Source: Homarus americanus
Taxonomy: Eukaryota; Arthropoda; Malacostraca; Decapoda; Nephropidae
Assembly (NCBI RefSeq): GCF_018991925.1
Contig: NW_024725521.1
Coordinates: 1,348,501-1,412,500 of the forward strand
DNA: 64,000 nt
Direction: 5' to 3'
The first letter of the stretch is position 1; every line of letters starts with the position of its first letter. The position numbers and the translations under genes are program-made. Shown here piece after piece: positions 53,830 through 64,000 of the stretch. The notes beneath the pieces are model-generated. The model did no database searches. It worked only from the letters and a program-made list of their open reading frames with translations, and was not told where the DNA came from.

Positions 53830-56800
53830 CAGTAAAGCCTCCGATAACAACGGTTCGACCAACAACTTTTCATATTTAAAACCCTAGTTAATTTAGGACC
53901 CAATTCAATTTACGTCCTTATTTCATTTGTATTTACGACCAAAATATAATAAAAATAAACTAAAATTACTTTTTCATATAAATAATAACTAAATCCCGAT
54001 ATGTACTATACAAAAGAAAAAATATTGTAAAAAAAATTAAGAGCGCCTTGCACATATAAGCTGCTTGGCTAATGAGTGGTAATGCGCTTCGCCAGTAAAC
54101 GACAGTCGGAGCTTGGCGGGCCTTTTGTTTTCACGCATCTGGAACAGGAACAGGAGAAAAACTTTCACAGGTTTCTTACAGCATTTTTTCATCCCTATTC
54201 AGCATGAGCAAGAGAGCAAGTGATGGTAGTGTTGCTTCAAAAGCTAATAGAAAGTGTATAAGCTTAGCCGAGAAACTACATGTGTTAAAACTATATGAAA
54301 AAGGTGAGAGGTCTGTAGATATTATTTGGAGCAACCAATGAACATATTTTTTGAAGTGGATCCATTAACAGAACAAAGCATTAAAATTTAAATAAATGCA
54401 AATGACCTCTACATAAAGATGTATAATGAGAAAAGAAAGCAGCTGTGCAAGGTTCTTTCGACAGCTTTATTATTTGAAGGCATAAACCATCAACTTCAGC
54501 TACACCATCAAATTCAGCATCATAAGCAGCTTCAACATCAACTTCAGGTTCAGTAACAGTTTCAGCAACAGCTTTATGGAAAGCTACAGCTTCAGCCAGA
54601 GTTAAACCTGATGACTTCGTCATCTGAGTAAAAACTCACACAATATTCATTGGCTGTCCTTATGTTTTAGACTTTACCACCATTGGTGAGTAGAATTTTT
54701 GTTTTACATTCGTAAATATTATTTAAAACACATATGAACAGTAAATAAGTGTTGCTTTCATATTCATATGTAGAGAAATGACGATATGTTTTCACATGTA
54801 CGCACTTACTGTTCATACATTGGTGTTCCCAATCGTCTCGCTTTATTTCTTTACCATTAGTGGTTAGCTACTTCTAGTGTTCCATTTATTAACATTAAAT
54901 AACATTATTTAAAACATACAAACAGGTATTAATTTTTTTAAATTAAGTTCACTACAGCTACAACCAGGGTCTTATTTCTTCAGTTTCTTATGTAAAACCA
55001 TCGTCACTCACGAAAACAATGTCATCTTGTCTCCTCGTGTGTGTTTCAGTGTTCTACGTATTATTAATAATTGCATTGTTTATTTTACATATATAAACAT
55101 TAATTCAATCAAATACATATTCAGTAATAGAAAATAATGAATCTTTTGTACATATTCTTAAAAAGATAAATGACGCGGTATCCTTAAATGCGCACATATA
55201 TGCTGCCGTTCCCAATCCATCTTTTTTTTTTCTTTGCCATTAGTTAGTGGTTAGCTACTTCTATTGTTCCATTAAATAACGTTGCTTAAAGCATATATGT
55301 TCATTTTTTTTACAATAATTTTACTACAGCTAAGATTTGTTATTTGACATGCTCAGATAGGACTTTTCCCGTAGGTCTTACTTTTACAAGTAACAAATTA
55401 AATCTTCAATTCTTGGTTACAACATTAAACAATCATTATATTATTTCATTGTCAATACAGATGGTTATATGACACACTTGACAATATCCCAAATTAAAAT
55501 AGCCAATACTGCTCGGTACATATAACGAAGATCAATGAACCAGACAATACTGAGCCCACTGGGCGCGGGTAGTTTACTACACACAGCCGAGCCGAGGCTC
55601 GCTCGCTAGTAACGCCTGTGGTAGACTCGCTGTAGTATCGTAGCACAGCCTTCCCTGGTTGTTCCTGTCCTCAGATTCTAGTATTGCCATATTAAAGACA
55701 TCCTTCCATGACCATCTTGCCCATAGGCGGCTACCGAACCTCAGTAGTGGTGGCAACACAGACAGTGCCTGAGATAATGATGGAGCAGCGTCAGAGATGT
55801 GAATAATAACTCAATCACAAACAATCTTTCATCTAGCAACAACAGACAACATTTACGTTGCATTAATTCTTTCACTGGGTAAATGACAGTTTCACTGTTA
55901 CAAGATGAACACTGATATTCACAAAATTTACTGAGTTAAACTTACTTAATATGGCAGGCGGAGACGTACACATACCTGAGATAATGATGGAGAAGCATCA
56001 GAGATGTGACGCTACTCCTCACGCACAAGTTTATATACGGCTAACTGACAACTCAGGCCTGTGCGGAACACATGCCAGAAAGGCTAATCTCGCAATGACA
56101 GAAATCATTCAACTCAGTTACTGTACATTTAACTGTGAAAATCAATGTCATGGGTCAGGTGAATTTCTTACGTCTATTCATATAATATAATCAGAGATTG
56201 AGCTTGCCAGGAAAAAGTGGAATTACACACGCTGTTAACACTAGTTTTACAAACTCAGCGCGGCTGCGAACAAGGAACTATTCACAGGGATACGTTAGAT
56301 TTTGGAGATTATACAGGTTGACAGATTAGTGCGGGAGATTAATGACTTTCTTAAGTAGACAACTGACACTAACTAAACTACAAACATCAGATTCTCTGAT
56401 GTTTGGTCATCAAAATAATCTATTTTTCAGTAGCAATTGGAAATTCATGGCTATACCCAGGGACAATATCATGGGATGCCATTCATACTGGCAGACTCGA
56501 CACTTACTTACTTAACCAGTGTTTCTAACACTAAAGACAGTTAAAGCTTTCAACATCACTCACAAAGGATCTTGTATGCTTTAACTGTAATCAAACATAC
56601 TCTAAGTTGACTCAAAACAATGTTGTTCTCTCTCACATCCAGATTTACTTTATAGAGAGGTTGGTTTCAGGAAGTCAGAGAAAATGGACGGCACCTAAGG
56701 TAGGGAGCGATGAGAAAACGGACGCCTCAGATGGGAGACTCAATAAAGAAGGTATAGCTACATGTTTTGTGGGCTATTGAGCGTAATATGAATCATCTGA

Positions 56801-57077
56801 TGTTACGTTAACTGACGTGTACGACCATGGTCATTACAGTATAAGGTGCACTCAGAAACATTATTTGAAGAATATAGTTTGCGATTTTCATTAATTGTAT
56901 TGTTTTGGGGGAAAAGAGGGTAAAAAGCCACACAAAAGATATGAAAAGGTCACACTTGGGAACGCATCTCATTATTATTGCTTTATTTTAATGGTAATTA
57001 ATGATTCACTATACGATGATTCACCTTACACTGCAAGATTGGAGGATACATTACCGTTGTTCTTCGAGGCTTTACTG
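53830..57077 (+). mobile_element. Inner Tigger-like element nested in the outer one
   Basis: The ends are CAGTAAAGCCTCCGATAACA and, read inward from the right, CAGTAAAGCCTCGAAGAACA, both flanked by TA. They agree at 23 of 27 positions, including TA. Transposase remnants lie at 54205-54345 and 54480-54630. The interior beyond 54650 is AT-rich and includes an inverted relative of the 46-kb block (56680-56800) and a duplicated GAGATAATGATGGAG segment (about 55770 and 55978). Confidence 0.8.
54205..54630 (+). pseudogene. Internally deleted Tigger/pogo transposase
   Basis: From ATG at 54205 it reads MSKRASDGSVASKANRKCIS, then LAEKLHVLKLYEKGERSVDI. This is the N-terminal DNA-binding helix-turn-helix of Tigger transposases (SLxEKLxVLxxYEKGxS). 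The catalytic DDE core is missing. A serine/threonine-rich C-terminal piece with a final DDFVI-stop (about 54610-54625) resembles the usual acidic Tigger tail. It cannot be active. Confidence 0.65.
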
Positions 57078-57284
57078 TATGGGAATTCGCGTATATGTAC
57101 AGAACTGAACAAAGAATTTAGTTGAAATACTCTGTAACATTTGATACCATAATATCCTGACTACTGGGGTTAGTTATACAGACTTTTCCTTGTGAAAAAA
57201 GCTATAATTTTGAGCACCATATTACTGTACTGTACTCACTTTGTACTCAAATGTACTAAACTGTAGGACTAAAATTTTTATCTC

Positions 57285-57650
57285 TTGTGCAAACTATGAG
57301 ATGTTTCTATTCAATTTAATTGCTATCTTGCAAGGATTCTAGTAATGCAAGTTATATTCTGCTAAGTTTAGTCTGTGACATTTTATAAGAGAAAAACTTA
57401 AGCCTAAAACTACCTTCACCCTGGTTGGGAGGAAGGGGGGGGGGGTAAGGTGTTGACAGCCAGGCAGGGAGATGATTGCCGGGTGCTAGTTATCAGGGAC
57501 TCAGGATTATACAATAGAGGGAGTTTAAGTTTTTCACTTATAAAATGTCAGAGACTAAACTTAGCAGAATATAACTTAAATTGCTGGAATTCTTGCAAGA
57601 TAGTGATTAATTTGAGTATAAACATCCCATAGTTTGTTCTACACATAAAC
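57285..57650. repeat. Fold-back repeat, copy 2
   Basis: The left arm (TGCTATCTTGCAAGGATTCT, GTGACATTTTATAAG) is inverted on the right (CTTATAAAATGTCAGAGACT, AATTCTTGCAAGATAG). Arms are about 115 bases around a G-tract-bearing loop. Same family as 33655-33990. It lies inside the outer Tigger-like element. Confidence 0.75.
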
Positions 57651-58199
57651 ATTTTAGTAATTAACTTAGTATTGTACATTTGAGTACAAGTTGTGATAAA
57701 TGTAATGATTTTACCATAACTTTTATAGCATTACTGTTGGCTTTTAGGAATTGTGGAACATAACCTATTTCCCCCATAAGATTAAACATTCACGATATGC
57801 GTCCCGAACCATTGAAGCTGCCGGACTATTGGGCCCCGGATTACTGGGGTCCAACCTGTACCAGTAGTTCAAATAATTGTGCTGTGTATAATTGTGTCAT
57901 TTAAATTTTTGTCCAACAGAAGTACCAGGCAATAATGTATTGATATTTTGTGAGCCAAGTGTTGGCAACCAGTACTGTATGTGGTTTATTCACCCCTGGA
58001 AATCTAATACAGTACAAGGAAAATGTCTTATTTTCTTATTGCAGGCATCTATTGGGTGTTTTACCACACACATTAAACATTTACAATGATGATACTTTCC
58101 CATCTGTTTGTTGTGTCTGGTATAAATTTATTCCTCTCCATCTACCACCCTCATATGTACCATTACTGAAGAAACTTGTTTCTACTGTGGGGGTATGAG

Positions 58200-58610
58200 A
58201 TATTGGTTCACACTCAGGATGGGATGGAGAAAGGAAACTCACAATGTGCTCACTGTATACATATTGTATTGGATGTACAATGCAGCTTGTTGCTGGGTAG
58301 GTAGCATGGTAATAAGCATTGAGTAGAGAGAGCTGGGTGGTGAGGGTGCCCAGAGGAGGGACACGCGGCTTGAGGGACGCCAAGGTCGCTGGCGGGAGTG
58401 GCAGCCGCCAGGCTGGCGCGGAGGAGGAGGAGGTGTTGCTTGCTGGCGGCACTGGGTAGAAAAGAGGGTGATCACAGCGGTGTCAGGCCTTATAAGGCGG
58501 GGGTAGGTGTGGGTAGATAGTTGACCCCCGCTCCGTGGGCAGCACTGGAGGCGTAGACTGGGGAATTCGAGAAGGTTCGGTGTTTGTAGGGGAGGAATCC
58601 ACTACACTAC
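58200..58610 (+). repeat. Diverged third copy of the 5' part of the 5.8-9.1 kb unit
   Basis: Shares CACACTCAGGATGGGATGG, TGTGCTC-CTGTATACAT, the single GGAGGAGGAGGTGTTGCT minisatellite unit and GGTGTGGGTAGATAGTTGAC. It stops before the LINE tail. This shows that the first 540 bases of the duplicated unit also spread on their own. Confidence 0.75.
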
Positions 58611-59539
58611 TACACACTTTACACTTCATCACTTCTAGTATAGTGTATACAGTTGTGAGTGATTAAATTTTATTGCAAGAGCAAATTTTTACACATACCT
58701 GTACAGTAAACCCTCAGTAGGAATCAATGTTTGATTCCATAGGTCTTGTTATGGAGCAAATTGTTCTCTATCCAACTTATCTGCTAATGTGAAAAACAGG
58801 GATATGTTCCTGACTTAAGGCTGTTGTAACACTTCATGAGAACTCTTCCTCCAGTATATCTAGTTTTTGTGTCACTTTCTTGCCTCCACCATCTCTGCCC
58901 TCCCCCGCACCCCCTTGCCACAATTACCTCCTTCTTCAGGGATGTAAATTCACATAAATCCAGTCACCTAAGGTGACCAATATAATGTAAGGTCAACAAG
59001 ATCCCACTACAGGCGTCCCCCAGGTTACAGAAGGGTTCCTTTCCTGAAAGTTTTTCCGTAACATGGGACCAATTTTCCCATTGACTCCCATCATATAAGT
59101 TGAGATGTTTCCTACGGAAAATTTTTCGTCCAAAAAAGGTAATACAAGTACAGTACATATATGAATGAAAATTGGCAGTTACATAAAAGATGTAACAATA
59201 ATAAATGCACAAATTTCTCAAATTTAACTTACCAGAAACAATGAGCTGAGTGAGGTGAGGTGGTGCAATTGGAGTTACTGGGAGGAAGACAAGGGGACAC
59301 TGCTGACTCCTGCCCTTATGACAATTATTTCTTTTGAGTTTTTTTTTGCACAATATGTATGTAGGATGGTGTGTGCATGTAATTGAGTAAAAATAACTGA
59401 AGAAAGTTATGAGTATCTACCAAAAAATACGAGTTAAGAAACAACCATAACACCTCACAGCTTGGCCCAGTAGCCTGGTGGTTACAGTCTAACTTGGTTA
59501 CAATGCTGCCAGTGATGTTCGCAGATGCAAATGGGAAAA

Positions 59540-59728
59540 GAAAGTTGCAGGGTGCTGGAGGGGGTTTTGAGAATAGCAATTAAATGCCAGGTAGCGATGT
59601 GTCCTCCTAATATTATGTATTTAATAATTATTAGATGTTTTAATTTCCTGTATGTTGGCCTGGCGAGTTAATGCTAGGCATTTACATACCTAGGTATAAG
59701 CTAGGTGTCGCATTCTGGACTATATATC
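59540..59728 (-). mobile_element. DIRS-like terminal repeat fragment
   Basis: AGGGGGTTTTGAGAATAGCA, then TGTCCTCCTAATATTA, then GGTGTCGCATTCTGGAC. Same orientation as the right end of 49472-50912. Confidence 0.65.
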
Positions 59729-60145
59729 ACAAAAACTGTTTTTTTTTAGAAAAAATGGCTTTTATTGAAACAGCCTTTTAGAAAATTTATTGGGGATCAT
59801 TATGGTACCAAATTCATCTCTAACACAATTAAAACAGATGCTGTGAATAGAAGTTTATTTTTTTTTGCTAGCCATAAATAGTTTTGCTTACTGTATATCC
59901 ATGATCTAAATGTAATGGGAGAGCGTTTGTTTGTGCGAGATGAGATGTGCACTAGTTTAGACTCTCGGAAAACTTTCATCAGCACCCAGAAACATTCCAG
60001 GAATGTGCGATAGTGTCAGTCCTTGCGAGATGCATTAGTTTAGAATCAGAAATTTTTCTCCAGTACCCAGAAAAATTCCGGGAAGGTATGATTTTGCCTG
60101 GGTAGGAGAAATTCGTCTCAATACCCGGAAATCTGTTTGTAGCTA

Positions 60146-60447
60146 CAGGTACTCCTCGACTTACGACCACCTGGACATACGACCGCTGCAGTCGTAATTT
60201 TTTTTTTAATTACGTATTTTCGAGTCCCGACGTTAGTGATCGCACTGTGTACTGACAAAATTTTTGTTTGTAATTCCCTTTAAAATGGCTGGCAAGCTTA
60301 AAAGTGAGAGTTTTGTGGTGCTGAGAAGAAAAAGAGACACCCATTTTAGATTTTCTATGTATTTTTTAAGCATTTTTGACTTACAACCATTTCGACTTAC
60401 GACCTTGATTTGGGTCCCTAACCCCGCCGTAAGTTGGGGAGGAGCTG
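60146..60447 (+). mobile_element. Small Tigger-like element, 302 bp
   Basis: The left end is CAGGTACTCCTCGACTTACG and the right end read inward is CAGCTCCTCCCCAACTTACG, both flanked by TA. An internal ATG at 60284 gives MAGKLKSESFVVLRRKRD, which may be the start of a deleted transposase. TTACGACC modules repeat near both ends. Confidence 0.75.
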
Positions 60448-60766
60448 TATTAACTATATGTGATATAAAAAATACATTATACTGGTTATACAATGCATCA
60501 CTCAACCAGAAATACCAACCTTACCAAATTAACATGGCCTCAAACCAAGGGGTGCAGAACATTTTTTTCTGACTGTACATTAAATAATATATACAGTACT
60601 GTTCCACTTAATATGAGGAATATATAAAAGTACTAATAATGAGTAAAAGAAAAAAATACTGCATTATTATTTGGCAATCTTGTCTCTGATAAATTCTGAG
60701 ACCATATTTGTGCCGAATTATGAGAAATTCCGAGATATCAAATGCCAAGTTATCAAGGGTTTACTG

Positions 60767-61804
60767 TTTAATTTTACTCACACACACACACTTAGTGATT
60801 CTTTATTTTAAAGTTATATGAAGAATCCCATGAGAATACTTTACAACATTTGCCTTGCAACTACTGTATTCCTTGGCATATTTTATAGGCTGTGAAATTA
60901 AATTTCATACATAATTTTATAGACAGTACTTTACTGTATTAAGAAATAATACGATATATTGCCCGTTTTGTTTCTTTCTACCTGGAAATATTACTAGCTT
61001 CCTTGTTGATATGTTTTATTGTCGGGTAATTTTATAATGCGAAACTGTCTTGTATACTTATGTAAGTTTTTAAATAATCTAATTCTTAATTTGAGCAGCA
61101 GCCAAGTATTGCAGTGGTCGGAGTCGGTGGTCTCCCGAGCGTGGCCCACAGCGCCCCACCCGAGTGAACCATACCAGATATCTCAAGTACTAATCATTCT
61201 TTTATTTTAAAGGCTCATTCCTGCATGACATCTGCTGGCATTGCTACATATTTCTTTATGTCTGTTGTACTCCTTTTGATAAGAATGATAATGTATGTTG
61301 TTGCTCCACATTGCTTATAAACTTCTTTAATTCAAATATTTAAATTGGCATGGTTATGCTGTGCTTCTGTGCAGTGAATTAAAAAAAATTAGCAGTGTCA
61401 CATTGTTGATTATTTAAATTAAACTACAATCCATTCATTTGAATCAAGACCTCGGAGTTGAGAATTATTTTCACTGACAAAAATATACACAGGGTCTCCA
61501 GAAAAGCAGGAAGGCTTACTTACATAGAACAATTTAATTATTTCTTTAACTGGAATGCCACCAGCCTTATATGTCCATCAGAACAGTGACACATTTCTTT
61601 GCTTAAGAATGAGTTCTCTTAATTATCAGAGACTCTATTAATGAATCTGCATATTGGTATACTCATGAGATAGGTAAAGAAATTCCCACTGAAACTATGC
61701 TTTTGAATTATGGATTCAATGCTTTCGCTTATTTTATCTGGGGTTGTGATTCGTAATTTGGTGACATTTCACTTTTCCAGGCGGGCAAATTTTCTCACAA
61801 ATAC
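60767..61804. other. No gene proven; small GC-rich island 61103-61170
   Basis: AT-rich except for a sharp GC-rich island beginning right after gagcagcag at 61102. Joined to the Fhod donor at 48373 it would read SKYCSGRSRWSPERGPQRPT, then RVNHTRYLKY and stop (TAA). It is a candidate alternative last exon, with a weak pyrimidine tract and no homology support. Confidence 0.3.
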
Positions 61805-62215
61805 ATGTTTTTTGTTCGATCCAGAATGCAATTTCTTGCTTTATACCTAGGTATATTAATGCCTAGCATTAATTCACCAGGCCAACTTACAGACATTTAA
61901 ACATCTAATAATTTCTTAAATACGTAATATTAGGAGGACACGTCGCAACCTGGCATTTAATTGCAATTCTCAAAACCCCCTCCCGCAGCCTCCATCACAT
62001 GCATTGCTACCGTCATCTTCTTGCCTTGCGAATCGGCTGTAAACACACACAAAGAAGGCTCCTCTAATTTGTTTTGTAATAGCTGAAATATAAAGTGCCA
62101 CGAGGATTTTATTTTTGGTATTTATACATCTTAGCACAGTGAGGAAATCGAGTGACTTTTATTTTGTTTAAGTCTCTCAGATATTGTGTTTGGGGCAATC
62201 TTTTACAAAGTATGG
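61805..62215 (+). mobile_element. DIRS-like terminal repeat, solo
   Basis: TCCAGAATGCAATTTC, then TATACCTAGGTATATTAATG, then AGGAGGACACGTCGCAACCT, then CAGTGAGGAAATCGAGTGAC, ending near TTGTGTTTGGGGCAAT. Full-length left-orientation copy of about 400 bases. Confidence 0.65.
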
Positions 62216-62348
62216 TCAAGCATGGTGACCGCGGCTCATCTTCTATATAGGAAGACAGTCGATCTTTAGTGACTAATATCCTCTGCTTTCAAGTCACTTA
62301 TTCAATGAAATTGTTTTTTGCCCTTTCGGGCTCGTATTCACTGAAAGA

Positions 62349-62382
62349 ATATATATATATATACACTGTATGTATGTACAGG

Positions 62383-62447
<65 letters not shown>

Positions 62448-62460
62448 TACATATACACAC
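62349..62460. repeat. (AT)n and (AC)n microsatellites
   Basis: Alternating AT and AC runs interrupted by ACTGTATGTATGTACAGG. The tyrosine/isoleucine frames on both strands are artefacts. Confidence 0.9.
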
Positions 62461-62464
62461 AAGT

Positions 62465-62580
62465 AAATCACTGTAGGTGCGCGTGATCCAGGTATATGCT
62501 GATAACCACAAGGAAAAAGAAAACACGAAGTTCCCAAGCGCTTTCGTGTAATTCACATGTGACAGATAGAATGACATGTA
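62465..62580 (-). mobile_element. Short fragment resembling a Penelope-like element end
   Basis: The minus strand has TTACACGAAAGCGCTTGGGA, then TTCGTGTTTTC, then CCTTGTGGTTATC. CGAAAGCGCTTGGGAACTT-type sequence recurs at ends of Penelope-like elements in crustaceans, as far as I recall. No hammerhead CTGATGA core was found. Family assignment is tentative. Confidence 0.3.
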
Positions 62581-64000
62581 CAGATAAGCAGTGTTGTGTG
62601 TTGTATACAGAGGCGAGACTGATCCCCCAAAAGAAATCCTGAATCTGGGCTTAGGGAGAGTGAAGACTGTGGGTTGACCCCTGCAGTCCTCCCTGAAGTT
62701 CGTGAATTTGGGGATTTCCTAAGTGTTTGAAATAAAAACAAAAATATAAATTTGGGATACCTGTACAGTACAGTACCTGTATTTCTCACCAATTTACAGA
62801 ATGCTTACATGTTATGTTTTCAGATAGGTGAATGTGTTTTAGATACTCTTATCATAATTTTAACAAGAGATATTGTTCTAAATCCTGTTTATATACCATG
62901 TAGCAGCTTTATGCTAGTTTCCAATGACTCTGATAATGTTTTCTCATAAATTGTTGATGTGGTGTATGTCATTGGCTCATTATAATAAGATAGTGTGCAT
63001 GACTTAAATGGGTTCACAGTCCCAGCAGCTAATGGGCCTAGAAGATCAAGGTCAAGGAAAGGTGTACCTGACTTTTCCCATCTAGAGGCGATGACTCTGC
63101 CGGAGTGAGGCACCACCACTCAACTACTACCTCGGATGCATCGCTGCTCAAAACCCCTGTAATTTTTTTTTCTCAGCTTGTGGCGATCTCTGGTGCATGG
63201 CGAACAGCTAGAGGCAGCTGCAAATGCTCTTTCAGTATTTTCCAGCATTGCACTTTCTAATTTTCTTTTACAATTTAATGAAAGGCTTATATAATATAGA
63301 ACTGCATTTGTTTTTTCTGTAGTTAACTTAAATACTCATTATTGTTTAATGTCCAACATTGCTGAATAATGTTTTCAGCTCATGTGTTGTATAAAGAGGC
63401 TTGGCAATTTTTAATAATCTGCTTATTTGCTTTTATGTGAGTTTCTGATGTTTGATTTTAACAATTGCACGAGATGTTTGTTATCAGGAATAAGCCATGC
63501 AGATACCTGTAGTGGGTACAGTGTCAGTGGATAATTCCTGTTTGATTGTATATTGAACAATGGACTTCATTTGTGTGCTGCAATATTTACAGATATGTTA
63601 ATGAAAACAAGATTCAGTTCATATTTGAGTTATGTTTAATTGTCAGCGTAAAATATTGGTAAAAGTGGAGTTTAAACCTAATAAAGTGAGGGGCAGCAAG
63701 GAACATTACTTGGCTGAATCTAAACACACTGATTTCACTCTAGATATTCAAGTTACTTGTACTGTACTGCATTTGACTGAACATCTACCCACTACACATC
63801 ACTACAACCAGTCATCAATGCATGTAGCCTGCATGTGTGGTTGTCAGTGACATAGAATTTTTATCCCTTTCTGACAAACAAAGCATTACAGTACAGTATT
63901 GGTAACTGCTTAAGTTAAATGGAATAACTTACATAATTTATAATTAAATCTGAAAATATTATAGATAAAAAGAAAACAAAATAACAAATTCTCAACACAA
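62581..64000. other. No gene proven; strong splice-acceptor-like site at 63176
   Basis: AT-rich. At 63160-63176 a T-rich tract ending TTTTCTCAG is followed by a less AT-rich stretch reading LWRSLVHGEQLEAAANALSV, then FSSIALSNF, in one frame. From the Fhod donor phase it would instead read SCGDLWCMANS and stop. It may be an unlinked exon or chance. The rest shows nothing recognisable. Confidence 0.3.

Larger units (their letters stand above)
53586..57858. mobile_element. Outer Tigger-like element, 4.3 kb
   Basis: The left end CAGGTTGGACCTCACTAAAC and right end read inward (CAGGTTGGACCCCAGTAATC) are flanked by TA on both sides. The subterminal sequence also pairs (AACCATCGAAGCTG on the left, inverted CAGCTTCAATGGTT on the right). 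A second Tigger-like element (53830-57077) lies inside, so this one is older. Confidence 0.8.
58704..60766. mobile_element. Possible nested Tigger-like cluster
   Basis: CAGTAAACCCTCAGTAGGAA at 58704 (after TA) and inverted CAGTAAACCCTTGATAACTT at 60766 may be ends of one 2-kb element, though TA is missing on the right. Inside are CAGGCGTCCCCCAGGTTACA at 59010 (after TA, one end only), a DIRS-like terminal repeat (59540-59728), a CCGGAA-type fragment (59975-60140) and a complete small element (60146-60447). Confidence 0.4.

Overview
The window is eukaryotic nuclear DNA, AT-rich, with long introns, GT-AG splice sites, very long microsatellites and many mobile-element remnants. The gene content, the CR1-type LINE fragments, a DIRS-like tyrosine-recombinase element, arthropod-type CCTAA repeats and the heavy simple-repeat load point to an arthropod, most probably a decapod crustacean. 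The species cannot be told from the sequence.

One protein-coding gene dominates: a plus-strand FHOD-family formin (FHOD1/FHOD3/Drosophila Fhod) from at least 10064 to 52803. Twenty-one exons join in one unbroken frame to give 1137 residues. They cover the end of the N-terminal GTPase-binding-like domain, the armadillo-type DID/FH3, a charged linker, a proline-rich FH1, the FH2 actin-nucleation domain and the C-terminal autoinhibitory DAD. The first roughly 100 residues were not found and probably lie to the left. The gene has a well-supported GC-AG intron (donor 32614), a frame-compatible 37-nt alternative micro-exon (17848-17884) paired with an alternative donor at 15702, an 18-codon cassette exon (42002-42055) and weaker candidate alternative 3' exons.

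Layout: 1-5.8 kb is gene-free with LINE remnants and a purine-rich tract. 5.8-9.1 kb is a recent tandem duplication of an internally deleted LINE-derived unit. 10-52.8 kb is the formin, its introns loaded with CR1 LINE pieces, a tRNA-derived SINE, hAT elements, pogo/Tigger-like TA-flanked elements, DIRS-like fragments, a 32-bp and a 27-bp minisatellite, and a CTGTA pentamer array. 53.6-57.9 kb is a Tigger-like element nested inside another. 58-64 kb holds further repeat fragments and two low-confidence alternative terminal exons.

No bacterial-type operon, CRISPR array or complete RNA gene was seen. The most interesting material is the unusual splicing architecture of the formin and the large set of pogo/Tigger-like families whose different terminal repeats share one pattern: CAGT/CAGG, then a few bases, then CCTC-like, then TTAACG-like.
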